Below, one piece after another: positions 1-5,641 of a stretch of 9,319 nucleotides of DNA (positions within the stretch are counted from its first letter, which is position 1; each line of letters starts with the position of its first letter). The DNA is from Micavibrio sp. UBA2638. Lineage in GTDB: Bacteria > Pseudomonadota > Alphaproteobacteria > Micavibrionales > Micavibrionaceae. Location of the stretch: the NCBI GenBank assembly GCA_002359735.1, contig DENS01000017.1, positions 103,290 to 112,608 on the forward strand, given 5' to 3'. The translations under genes were made by a program, and so were the position numbers. The notes beneath the pieces are model-generated. The model saw only the letters and a list, made by a program, of their open reading frames with translations, made no database searches and was not told the DNA's origin.

Positions 1-1
1 A

Positions 2-736
2 AAAGGTGAAAAAATATCAAAATCTAAAGGAAACGGCCTAACGATGGAAGAATGGCTGACTTATGCGCCGCATGAAAGTTTGGGTTATTACATGTATCAA
101 CGCCCGACCAGCGCCAAGAAACTCTATTTCGACATTATTCCCAAGGCGGTTGACGAATACCTGACCTTTGCGGACAAGCTGCCCGAACAGGAACCGGATA
201 AAAAACTGGATAACCCCGCATGGTTTTTACATGACGGTGAATTGCCGAGCGGACAAACCAGCCCGATTTCTTTTGCCTTGCTGCTTAATCTGGTCAATGC
301 CGCCAACACAGATGACCCGGCGGTCCTGTGGAAATTTATTCACCAATATTCCCCGGAAGCCACACCGGATAACGCCCCCATGCTCAACCGCCTGGTGGGG
401 TATGCCATTAAATATTACAAAGATTTCGTCTTACCGGAAAAATGCTACCGTGCCCCGGACGAACGGGAAAGCGCAGCATTAAAAGATCTCGCCGCGCGCT
501 TGTCTGCCATGGATGAGGGCTTGGGCGCCGATGAATATATGACAGAAGTATTTAGCGCCGGGAAGGAAAACGGATTTGACAAAAGTGAACTGCGTGACTG
601 GTTCAAGGCCATCTATGAGGTCCTGCTAGGACAAAGCCAAGGGCCGCGCTTTGGGTCTTTCATTCGCCTATACGGCGTAAAAGACACGACCAAACTCATT
701 CAGGACGCGTTGGACGGTAAGTTTATAGCAATGTAG
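2..736 (+). CDS. lysS: Lysyl-tRNA synthetase, class I (C-terminal part, 5' truncated by window edge)
   Basis: Charges tRNA-Lys with lysine in the cytoplasm, using ATP. The reading frame is open from the first bases of the window, so the ATG at 44 is an internal methionine and not the start. Bases 11-25 encode KISKS, followed by KGNG: this is the class I synthetase KMSKS signature that binds ATP and the tRNA acceptor end. After it come about 225 residues of an all-helical C-terminal, anticodon-binding region, with a conserved-looking GPRFGSFIRLYG near the end. About 244 residues are visible; the class I enzyme (COG1384 type) is usually somewhat over 500 residues, so roughly the catalytic half lies outside to the left. 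The class I form, common in alphaproteobacteria and archaea, is unrelated to the class II LysRS of E. coli. The stop codon TAG lies inside a small hairpin (735-751). The family call is firm; the exact symbol (lysS or lysK) is a naming choice. Confidence 0.93.
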   Translation, partial: KGEKISKSKGNGLTMEEWLTYAPHESLGYYMYQRPTSAKKLYFDIIPKAVDEYLTFADKLPEQEPDKKLDNPAWFLHDGELPSGQTSPISFALLLNLVNAANTDDPAVLWKFIHQYSPEATPDNAPMLNRLVGYAIKYYKDFVLPEKCYRAPDERESAALKDLAARLSAMDEGLGADEYMTEVFSAGKENGFDKSELRDWFKAIYEVLLGQSQGPRFGSFIRLYGVKDTTKLIQDALDGKFIAM

Positions 737-751
737 GCTCCTGATGAGCCT
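735..751 (+). terminator. Possible terminator hairpin after lysS
   Basis: AGGCTC (735-740) and GAGCCT (746-751) form a perfect 6-bp stem with a 5-base loop, overlapping the last bases of the lysS stop codon. What follows (TTGGTT) is only weakly T-rich, so it is at best a poor intrinsic terminator or an mRNA 3'-end stem. Confidence 0.35.
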
Positions 752-785
752 TGGTTAGGCTGACAACTCCAGTCGCGACCCCGAC

Positions 786-809
786 AGAACCGGATATCTA
801 TCCGGCTCT
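786..809 (-). terminator. Inverted repeat at the 3' end of the small exported-protein gene
   Basis: AGAACCGGAT (786-795) and ATCCGGCTCT (800-809) are 10-base arms with a 4-base loop and one mismatch. On the minus strand that mismatch becomes a G-U pair, so the RNA hairpin is better in the minus-strand transcript, whose stop codon it overlaps. No T-run follows on either strand. It could be an mRNA-stabilising or Rho-type 3' stem; a true intrinsic terminator is not shown. Confidence 0.35.
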
Positions 810-1155
810 AATCTGTGATCGCCTGAGCAGCCCCCGAACCGGATGACCGAAGTTTCACCATCTTGCGTGCATCCATTTCATCATCATCGGAAAGCGTTCC
901 AATCACTTGCACCCGTGACCCAACTGGAAAATAAGAATCTGCATCATTATCGATATCAAGGTCATCAATATTGACCTCAATCTTTTTACTATCCACGACA
1001 ACAATAACATTATCAAAGCGAATACTATCAACAGTGCCTTCAATCACACTGTCATCACCGTCATCAATGATAATTGTATCGCCTTGTGCATAGGCGTCTA
1101 CGGTAAAAACACCGCCAATAATAACGGTTAGTGCTAAAATACAAAATCTCTTCAT
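808..1155 (-). CDS. Small exported acidic protein, OB-fold-like (hypothetical)
   Basis: A 115-residue protein of unknown function, predicted to be secreted to the periplasm. Residues 1-23 are a clear signal peptide: MKRF, a hydrophobic core (ILALTVIIGGVFTV), then AYA before a cleavage site at Gln24. The mature part has alternating hydrophobic strands (TVDSIRFDNVIVVVD, KKIEVNIDD, SRVQVIGTL) separated by Asp-rich turns, and ends in a Ser/Gly/Ala tail. The strand pattern with a 'V-G-x-V...G' centre resembles small periplasmic OB-fold proteins such as the YgiW/YdeI (BOF) group; this is inference from pattern only. Many Asp residues could bind cations. The start at 1155 is chosen over upstream in-frame ATGs (1161, 1215) because AGGAG at 1163-1167 sits 7 bases before it and the signal peptide begins there. 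It is divergent from the membrane protein at 1228 and may share a regulatory region with it. Confidence 0.75.
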   Translation of the reverse strand: MKRFCILALTVIIGGVFTVDAYAQGDTIIIDDGDDSVIEGTVDSIRFDNVIVVVDSKKIEVNIDDLDIDNDADSYFPVGSRVQVIGTLSDDDEMDARKMVKLRSSGSGAAQAITD

Positions 1156-1197
1156 CGTCATTCTCCTAACTGTGATGCCCCATACAAACGCTTGCCA

Positions 1198-1221
1198 ATC
1201 TCTATAAGTTCCCATAGAGAT
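1198..1221. promoter_or_regulatory. Perfect 8-bp inverted repeat in the divergent intergenic region
   Basis: ATCTCTAT (1198-1205) and ATAGAGAT (1214-1221) are exact reverse complements separated by 8 bases. The right arm contains the only purine-rich ribosome-binding candidate (AGAGA) for the plus-strand gene and ends directly against ATG 1222. It could be a dimeric-repressor operator for the two divergent genes, or an mRNA stem that hides the ribosome-binding site. Which, if either, cannot be decided from sequence. Confidence 0.4.
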
Positions 1222-1227
1222 ATGGAC

Positions 1228-1731
1228 ATGAAAACAAAAACGCGGATCATAGCCCCCATAGTAATCGGATTAATCATAATCCTTGTCGGCGGCGCGGCTT
1301 TATACAATGCATTACGGCTGCCAACAGTTGCGGAAATCAGGGCGAAACCGGAATTATTTCAATTTGATGATTATCCTGACAAAATTGCCCTGCATACCAG
1401 GCTGTCCGCTTTATTTCCTCGCGGCACTACACAGCAGGAAATTGGAGCGTTCTTCAAACAGATCGGTATTATTCGAACAGCCAGTATAGCGGCAGACTGC
1501 GTGGTCACCAGCCGATACCAAAACGGCCGATTCATTTTTGACAAAAAAGAACGCAGCCTTATTGCAGTTCAGGTCATAAGCGATGGCAAACTGTGGCCGG
1601 AATATAAACCCGATTGCACCGCCCGGCAGGCTGTTCAGCCAACACAAAGCCAAAACCCGCTAACGCCAGAGGCCCAAAATGCTCCCCCAATTCATTTAGA
1701 ACTTGAACCCATACCGGGGCTGGATGATTAG
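1228..1731 (+). CDS. Membrane-anchored periplasmic protein, possibly BamE-like fold (hypothetical)
   Basis: A 167-residue protein of unknown function. Residues 7-27 form one strongly hydrophobic segment (IIAPIVIGLIIILVGGAALYN) after a short Lys/Arg-containing N-terminus, so it is probably an inner-membrane anchor with the rest in the periplasm. Residues 52-125 hold a compact domain: helix LHTRLSALFP, then RGTTQQEIGAFFKQIG, then strands ending AVQVISDGKLWPEY. The order 'G-T-x-x-E-I... G... strand... D-G-x-L' recalls the small BamE/SmpA-type alpha-beta fold; this is a pattern-level inference. Cys91 and Cys130 could form a disulfide. The last 35 residues are Pro/Gln-rich and probably disordered. 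I prefer ATG 1228, with GAGA 7 bases upstream; ATG 1222 (two residues longer) and TTG 1192 are also in frame, the latter without a ribosome-binding site. It converges on the nitroreductase gene with 30 bases between stop codons. Confidence 0.7.
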   Translation: MKTKTRIIAPIVIGLIIILVGGAALYNALRLPTVAEIRAKPELFQFDDYPDKIALHTRLSALFPRGTTQQEIGAFFKQIGIIRTASIAADCVVTSRYQNGRFIFDKKERSLIAVQVISDGKLWPEYKPDCTARQAVQPTQSQNPLTPEAQNAPPIHLELEPIPGLDD

Positions 1732-1738
1732 CAATACC

Positions 1739-1755
1739 CATTTTTTGTAAAAATG
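1739..1755. repeat. AT-rich palindrome between convergent genes
   Basis: CATTTTT (1739-1745), loop TGT, AAAAATG (1749-1755) form a perfect 7-bp inverted repeat in the 30-base gap between two convergent stop codons. It supplies T-runs on both strands and may help bidirectional transcript ending, but the stem is AT-rich and not a classical GC hairpin. Confidence 0.3.
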
Positions 1756-1761
1756 ACCGCA

Positions 1762-2439
1762 TCAGCCCTGAATATTATACCCCAATTCAGGCAGAGAAAA
1801 TTTTTCGCGGTCATAGGCATCATCACCCTTTTTGATATCGCTTGGCCCATCCCAATAGGTAACAAGGACATCATAATCAGGGCGGTCCCGCTCTGCCTCT
1901 GGCTTTTTCGGGGGCGTTCCCAAATGTATAAAACCGGCGACGACATCACGCCCGTCCAGCCCCAGACCGGCACGCACATGTTCATCATACGCATACCAGC
2001 GTGACAGCCATTGCGCTGCAAATCCAAGCGCATTGGCCGCCAGCAATAAATTTTGACACGCGGCGCCCACGCTCATGATTTGTTCCCATAAAGGGTGCTT
2101 TGCCTTGCGCGCACGATAAATGACAGCCACAACCGTGGGCGCTTGCATGAACTTCTCGCCCGCCTCTATCGCCTTTTTGGGTTTATCATCAGGATTATTG
2201 CGCCCATAGGCTTCGGCAATAATCGCCGCAACCCTGTCCCGCGCCTCCCCTTCAAAAACCAGGAAATAAAACGGAGCGGTTTTACCATGATCCGGCACGC
2301 GCATGGCCGCGCTCAGCATTTGTTTCATTTGCCCTTTATCCGGCCCGGGGGCGATCATATCAACGGCCTTGGCGCTACGGCGCCGCAATAGATATTCCAA
2401 CATCTCAGCACATGGCTTGCCAGTATAAACATCTTTCAT
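1762..2439 (-). CDS. YdjA-like nitroreductase family protein (FMN-dependent)
   Basis: Probable cytoplasmic flavin enzyme that passes electrons from NAD(P)H through FMN to nitro compounds or quinone-like acceptors; its natural substrate is not known. At 225 residues it shows the family landmarks in order: RRRS at 19-22 (FMN phosphate contact), PDHGKTAPF at 49-57, WEQIMSVGAACQNLLLAA at 118-135 and GFIHLGTPP at 169-177. The PDH...PF and WEQ..S.G....NL patterns match the short YdjA subgroup more than NfsA/NfsB. It carries about 10 extra residues at the N-terminus and a C-terminal extension of about 30 residues compared with E. coli YdjA (183 residues). The start at 2439 has AAGGA (2448-2452) 8 bases upstream, lying inside the 3' end of the upstream gene. 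The ATG overlaps the TGA of that gene (ATGA, 2436-2439), so the two are co-transcribed and translationally coupled. Family call strong; substrate unknown. Confidence 0.9.
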   Translation of the reverse strand: MKDVYTGKPCAEMLEYLLRRRSAKAVDMIAPGPDKGQMKQMLSAAMRVPDHGKTAPFYFLVFEGEARDRVAAIIAEAYGRNNPDDKPKKAIEAGEKFMQAPTVVAVIYRARKAKHPLWEQIMSVGAACQNLLLAANALGFAAQWLSRWYAYDEHVRAGLGLDGRDVVAGFIHLGTPPKKPEAERDRPDYDVLVTYWDGPSDIKKGDDAYDREKFSLPELGYNIQG

Positions 2440-2921
2440 GAATGTGATCCTTTTAAAATAGGCGTTTGACCGCCCGCATTGGTTTGCGCAACAAATACAC
2501 CGGGGCGCTCAGAAATAAATCTATGTTTACCATCAACAAAGAAAAGGCGGCTAGCCGTTAAAAGGGAGGAATCCTCGCTCATAAACTCATCGGGTTGCAA
2601 TTCACGCACCAGCATTATGCGGTCAGGTTCATTAACCAATAACGGCATTGGGCGCGCGCTTAGCTTATTCATCAGATTTAAATGTGATTTATTCAAACCA
2701 ATTTTTGCGCAATCATTGAGCAAAGCCCAAATATCATCGGCCAGCCCCAATACATCCATCGTGGCCATATCACTGCCTTGAAATAACGGCGCTTTAAATT
2801 GTAAGGCACAAACCCCGCCTTCATCAAAGCGCTTTATCTGCGTCACATCTATAATGTGATTGCCATTGGCGGCTAGAAATGTGCCGGGATAACCGGCCTC
2901 TTCAAACAGACAAAAGCCCAT
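2436..2921 (-). CDS. Hypothetical protein coupled to the nitroreductase
   Basis: A 161-residue protein I do not recognise. It has no signal peptide or membrane segment and looks like a soluble alpha/beta protein. Features seen: a hydrophobic N-terminal third (FLAANGNHIIDVTQIKRF), a helical middle (LGLADDIWALLNDCAKIGL), a strand-like PDRIMLVREL and a C-terminal strand/turn region (SRLFFVDGKHRFISERPGVF). Four cysteines (in GFCLF, GGVCAL, NDCAKI and none near the C-terminus beyond; so three clearly placed in the first half) do not make a recognisable metal site. Its stop overlaps the start of the nitroreductase, suggesting a shared pathway or complex. The start at 2921 lacks a good ribosome-binding site; the frame is closed by TGA five codons upstream, and the next methionine is about residue 52, so 2921 is the best choice. 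A short 11-codon frame (2937-2902) overlaps this start in another frame. Confidence 0.7.
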   Translation of the reverse strand: MGFCLFEEAGYPGTFLAANGNHIIDVTQIKRFDEGGVCALQFKAPLFQGSDMATMDVLGLADDIWALLNDCAKIGLNKSHLNLMNKLSARPMPLLVNEPDRIMLVRELQPDEFMSEDSSLLTASRLFFVDGKHRFISERPGVFVAQTNAGGQTPILKGSHS

Positions 2922-2940
2922 AGCTGACCATACTCATATT

Positions 2941-2976
2941 TTTATACCTATTGATATTCTAAAGAATTACAAACGC
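2941..2976 (-). promoter_or_regulatory. Weak promoter candidate for the minus-strand two-gene operon
   Basis: Read on the minus strand, TATAAA (2946-2941) could be a -10 element and TTGTAA upstream (about 2972-2967) a -35, but the spacing is about 20 bases, longer than ideal. If correct, the transcript would begin only about 12 bases before ATG 2921, fitting the lack of a ribosome-binding site there. Confidence 0.22.
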
Positions 2977-2978
2977 CC

Positions 2979-3008
2979 AGAAAACCCTAACAAGAAAACC
3001 CTAACAAG
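2979..3008. repeat. Tandem 14-bp direct repeat
   Basis: The unit AAAACCCTAACAAG occurs twice back to back (2981-2994 and 2995-3008), and the 14-base periodicity also covers 2979-2980, giving slightly more than two exact copies. It lies about 40 bases upstream of the TATAAT at 3050 and on the other side from the minus-strand operon, so it is placed like a pair of regulator sites; it could equally be a replication-slippage duplication. Confidence 0.85.
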
Positions 3009-3049
3009 CAAAATGGAGATATGTAAACACTTCATTAACTATTACGCAT

Positions 3050-3055
3050 TATAAT
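3050..3055 (+). promoter_or_regulatory. -10 promoter element upstream of the 231-residue gene
   Basis: A perfect TATAAT lies 37 bases before the ATG at 3093, placing the likely transcript start near 3062. The -35 region is poor: ACTTCA at 3029-3034 would leave a 15-base spacer. The strong -10, weak -35 and nearby direct repeat together suggest an activator-dependent or alternative arrangement; this is inference. Confidence 0.4.
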
Positions 3056-3092
3056 GTTGCTATTAGATACACGATAGAGAGGAAGATAGAAA

Positions 3093-3788
3093 ATGGGACT
3101 AGGAATGGGTTTTTCACGTGGATTTGGTGGCGGTGGCCTAAAAGGGCTAATAGCAGAGTTATATTCAGCAGCAACATTTGATAACAGTCTGGATGCCAGC
3201 GATATGAAGGATCCTTTGGCTCCGACGAGTTTCTCGCAAGAGCTGGTTGCGTGGATGGAAGAGAATGCCGAAGATCTGGAGGGTGATGGGCCCGCCATGA
3301 TTGAAAGCCTTAGCCAGGATATTATAGACAGTATACAAGCCGGGTATGATAATGGAGAAATAGAAGCCAATGAGAAAATCATTATTGATATAGCGCTGCG
3401 TGACCCCAATGAAGGTGAAACAATTGTGCTGGCACGAACAAGTGCCACCATTAATGAAGAAAACGGCATCATGATTGAAAATGCCCACCCAGCCTATATT
3501 CTGGACGAAGAACGCCGCTTGATTGGACATAGCAATCACTATTTCATAAACGAAACCAACAAAGCAAATGCGCGTGAAATCTTCCAAAGTATAAAAGACA
3601 AACTGCAACCAGGTTTTGACAAGGAAGAGAAAATCTTTCCCGAGGATCAGGATTTTGAGTGTCTAACCAGGCAAATTGTTGACGGTTGCATTGAGAATGA
3701 GACACACACATTTTTAGCCGAAAACGAAGAAAATCAAACACAGGAAATCAATTTAACGGTGCCTAGCCCGTTTAACAGAAATCCATAA
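3093..3788 (+). CDS. Hypothetical acidic protein with glycine-rich N-terminus
   Basis: A 231-residue protein I cannot assign to any family. Residues 2-18 are rich in Gly, Phe and Leu (GLGMGFSRGFGGGG then LKGL); there is no signal peptide or membrane helix after it. The body is strongly acidic, with a helical stretch at about 48-82, a strand-rich centre at 93-152 (IIIDIALRDP, TIVLARTSATI, HPAYILDEERRLIGH) and helices at 156-172. Cys190 and Cys199 lie ten residues apart in the C-terminal part. GAGG at 3079-3082 stands 10 bases before the ATG and a consensus TATAAT lies further up, so the plus strand is the coding strand and the long minus-strand frames beneath it are shadows. It stands alone, with a possible terminator stem behind it and its own promoter in front. 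Its higher A+T and lack of family resemblance suggest a lineage-specific gene, possibly acquired. Confidence 0.75.
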   Translation: MGLGMGFSRGFGGGGLKGLIAELYSAATFDNSLDASDMKDPLAPTSFSQELVAWMEENAEDLEGDGPAMIESLSQDIIDSIQAGYDNGEIEANEKIIIDIALRDPNEGETIVLARTSATINEENGIMIENAHPAYILDEERRLIGHSNHYFINETNKANAREIFQSIKDKLQPGFDKEEKIFPEDQDFECLTRQIVDGCIENETHTFLAENEENQTQEINLTVPSPFNRNP

Positions 3789-3801
3789 TCAAACATACGG
3801 C

Positions 3802-3844
3802 GCAGCCCTATCTGCAATCAATGAAGACTCGGGCTGCCCATTTT
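3802..3844 (+). terminator. Possible terminator stem after the 231-residue gene
   Basis: GCAGCCC (3802-3808) and GGGCTGC (3831-3837) are perfect 7-base GC-rich arms, followed after three bases by TTTT (3841-3844). The 22-base loop is long for an intrinsic terminator, so the call is tentative. Confidence 0.4.
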
Positions 3845-3900
3845 GCTGCATAAACAAACAAAATAACCAGCCTCTTCAAAAATAGAAAAACCCGTGATAA

Positions 3901-3915
3901 GTTACGCTCCGTAAC
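3901..3915. repeat. Small perfect inverted repeat upstream of the MscS channel gene
   Basis: GTTACG (3901-3906), CTC, CGTAAC (3910-3915) is a perfect 6-bp inverted repeat ending 38 bases before the mscS-type ATG. It could be an operator or a 5' leader stem. No clear promoter is visible in the 165-base gap 3789-3953. Confidence 0.4.
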
Positions 3916-3953
3916 CAACATATTTATCAATTTAGACGGGATTTCAAAGCGAC

Positions 3954-5126
3954 ATGAGCGACGCGCCAAATTTAACGTCACTGACAACAAACAGTGAGAG
4001 CTTCATTGCCGAGGTCAAAAACATCTGGCAACACGGCTTCATGGGCATTGATGTCGGCAATATCATTATTGCCATTGCCATATTTTTCGGCTTTCTGGTT
4101 ATTCGCGGGATCTTCAGCAAATATGTGCTATACCGCCTAAATAAACTAACAGAAAAATCGCAAACCAAAGCCGACGATCAAATCGTGAATGCCTTAATCC
4201 CCCCGATTAAATTTATTCCGATTGTACTCGGCTTCTTCTTCGCTGGACAATATCTGGATTTTTCCGGTGACCTGGACATTATTTACGGTAATTTTATCCG
4301 GTCTTTGATCGCATTCACCATTTTCTGGTCGTTACACCGCGCCATTGAACCCATCAGCCATATGTTCCGGCGCCTTGAAACCATATTGAGCCGCCCCATG
4401 GTGATCTGGATTTTCAAATTCATCCGCTTTTTAATCATTTTCATCGGCGGCGCGGTAATATTGGAAATCTGGGGCATTGAAGTCGGACCATTACTGGCCG
4501 GGCTTGGTCTATTCGGGGCCGCGGTGGCGCTGGGCGCGCAGGATTTATTCAAAAATCTGATTGGCGGCCTGACCGTCATTGCCGAAAAACGCTTTCATCC
4601 CGGGGAATGGATTAAAGTTGATGGCGTCGTAGAAGGCACAGTGGAGGAGATCGGCTTCCGCTCCACGCGCATAATCCGCTTTGATAAAGCACCGGTACAA
4701 GTTCCCAACGCACAATTATCCGATGCGGCCGTCACCAATTTTTCCCGCATGAGCCACCGCCGCATATACTGGATGATTGGCGTCACATATGACACAAGCA
4801 CCGATCAGCTTAAGGAAGTACGGGATGGCATTATGAATTACATCCAATCCTGTGATGATTTCGCGAAAGAGGATGCGCTGCCAACCTTTGTTCGTGTCGA
4901 CAGCTTTAACGCGTCTTCCATTGATCTGATGGTTTACTGTTTTACCAAAACAACCGTCTGGGCAGAATATCTTGAGGCAAAAGAAAAATTCGCATTTGAA
5001 ATCAAACGGGTGGTTGAAGGGGCGGGAACATCTTTCGCGTTCCCGTCACAATCGCTTTACGTTGAAAGCTGGCCGGGCGATACGGCGGAAATCTTTAATC
5101 CGCCGCCGGCCAAGAAGAAGGCTTAA
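3954..5126 (+). CDS. MscS-family small-conductance mechanosensitive ion channel
   Basis: Inner-membrane channel that opens under membrane tension and releases solutes on hypo-osmotic shock. Its 390 residues exceed the 286 of E. coli MscS, with extra N-terminal helices. Likely membrane segments: 34-54, 86-103, 114-131, 149-174, and the pore-lining helix TM3 at about 179-210. TM3 shows the family's Gly/Ala packing pattern (GLGLFGAAVALGAQDLFKN) running into the conserved beta domain (IGGLTVIAEKRFHPGEWIKV, then VEGTVEEIGFRSTRI). PNAQLSDAAVTNFSR at 251-265 is another family hallmark, followed by the alpha/beta cytoplasmic cage domain to about 370. The C-terminus ends in a short basic tail (PPPAKKKA). 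The ribosome-binding site is weak; ACGGGA lies about 14 bases up. Its stop codon shares TTAA with the stop of the convergent gene. Which MscS paralogue it corresponds to cannot be told here. Confidence 0.93.
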   Translation: MSDAPNLTSLTTNSESFIAEVKNIWQHGFMGIDVGNIIIAIAIFFGFLVIRGIFSKYVLYRLNKLTEKSQTKADDQIVNALIPPIKFIPIVLGFFFAGQYLDFSGDLDIIYGNFIRSLIAFTIFWSLHRAIEPISHMFRRLETILSRPMVIWIFKFIRFLIIFIGGAVILEIWGIEVGPLLAGLGLFGAAVALGAQDLFKNLIGGLTVIAEKRFHPGEWIKVDGVVEGTVEEIGFRSTRIIRFDKAPVQVPNAQLSDAAVTNFSRMSHRRIYWMIGVTYDTSTDQLKEVRDGIMNYIQSCDDFAKEDALPTFVRVDSFNASSIDLMVYCFTKTTVWAEYLEAKEKFAFEIKRVVEGAGTSFAFPSQSLYVESWPGDTAEIFNPPPAKKKA

Positions 5127-5500
5127 CCTATATCGCGCATAGGAGCAGAGGCAGAGGGCACAGCCCCGCCGCAGGCTTGCGCCTTCAATGCATCGATCTG
5201 ATCAGAATCCACGCCCAGGGCTTGCAAACGCTCGGTAATGGCTTGTATTTCGGCGACTTGCTCCTCGGCCGTCCAATCTGCCTTGCTGTATACGGGAGCA
5301 ATTTTAACTTCTGTCATCAGGAAGAGTGTTTCCAGCGGCATATAGCGCTCATCCTGAACCATCTTATGCCCTTTAATCGCTTGCTGTAACTGGTATGAAT
5401 ACTTATCCACGTCATGCGCCTTTTCCTGCGCGGCCATTTCTTCCGGCGTTGGCAAAAATATTTTTCGCAACGGTTCGAATACGTCCCTTAATTTACCCAT
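5123..5500 (-). CDS. Hypothetical small cytoplasmic protein
   Basis: A 125-residue protein I do not recognise. It has no signal peptide or membrane helix. It appears mainly helical: residues 1-15 (GKLRDVFEPLRKIFLP) and 18-47 are charged amphipathic stretches; 50-70 (ERYMPLETLFLMTEVKIAPV) is the most hydrophobic part; 77-108 is a helical Glu/Gln/Ala stretch with coiled-coil character; the last 15 residues are a flexible Gly/Ser/Pro tail with a single Cys110. The ATG at 5500 is chosen because AGGAG (5509-5513) stands 8 bases upstream; a TTG at 5506 in the same frame is too close to it. The stop (TAA at 5125-5123) overlaps the convergent channel gene's stop. Divergent from the helicase gene with 141 bases between. 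Confidence 0.72.
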   Translation of the reverse strand: MGKLRDVFEPLRKIFLPTPEEMAAQEKAHDVDKYSYQLQQAIKGHKMVQDERYMPLETLFLMTEVKIAPVYSKADWTAEEQVAEIQAITERLQALGVDSDQIDALKAQACGGAVPSASAPMRDIG

Positions 5501-5515
5501 GTTCAATTCTCCTGT

Positions 5516-5542
5516 TTGACTGAATGCTTTTTATTACATAAT
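5516..5542 (+). promoter_or_regulatory. Possible promoter for the helicase gene
   Basis: TTGACT (5516-5521) and CATAAT (5537-5542) resemble -35 and -10 boxes, with a 15-base spacer that is shorter than ideal. A transcript from here would have a leader of roughly 90 bases. The rest of the 141-base gap 5501-5641 shows the AGGAG of the divergent gene and nothing else I can name. Confidence 0.25.
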
Positions 5543-5641
5543 CCACAATATTTTAGCAAGCAAGAACGTATGCACCAGAGAAACACACCATCAACACTTC
5601 CATAATGACAAGCATAGATTCGGCTGTTAGGCTCGGCCGTT

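Noticed and set aside
44..46. ATG 44 as the start of a 230-residue gene
   Set aside because: The frame continues upstream to the window edge and encodes KISKSKGN, the synthetase signature, so this is an internal methionine.
1767..1791. CCTGAAT/ATTCAGG inverted repeat near the nitroreductase stop as a terminator
   Set aside because: It lies inside the coding sequence with an 11-base loop, and the T-run is about a dozen bases further on, too far for an intrinsic terminator.
1728..2033. Minus-strand frame inside the nitroreductase gene, and plus-strand frames at 1753-2004 and 2095-2391
   Set aside because: They overlap a well-supported family member in other frames and look like shadow translations.
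2981..3008. CCCTAA motifs as telomere-like repeats or a start of a CRISPR array
   Set aside because: Only two copies of a 14-base unit with no spacers; too short and too few for either.
3035..3608. Two long minus-strand frames (3035-3472 and 3165-3608) across the 231-residue gene
   Set aside because: Neither has a ribosome-binding site or coherent protein character, while the plus-strand gene has a ribosome-binding site and a TATAAT.
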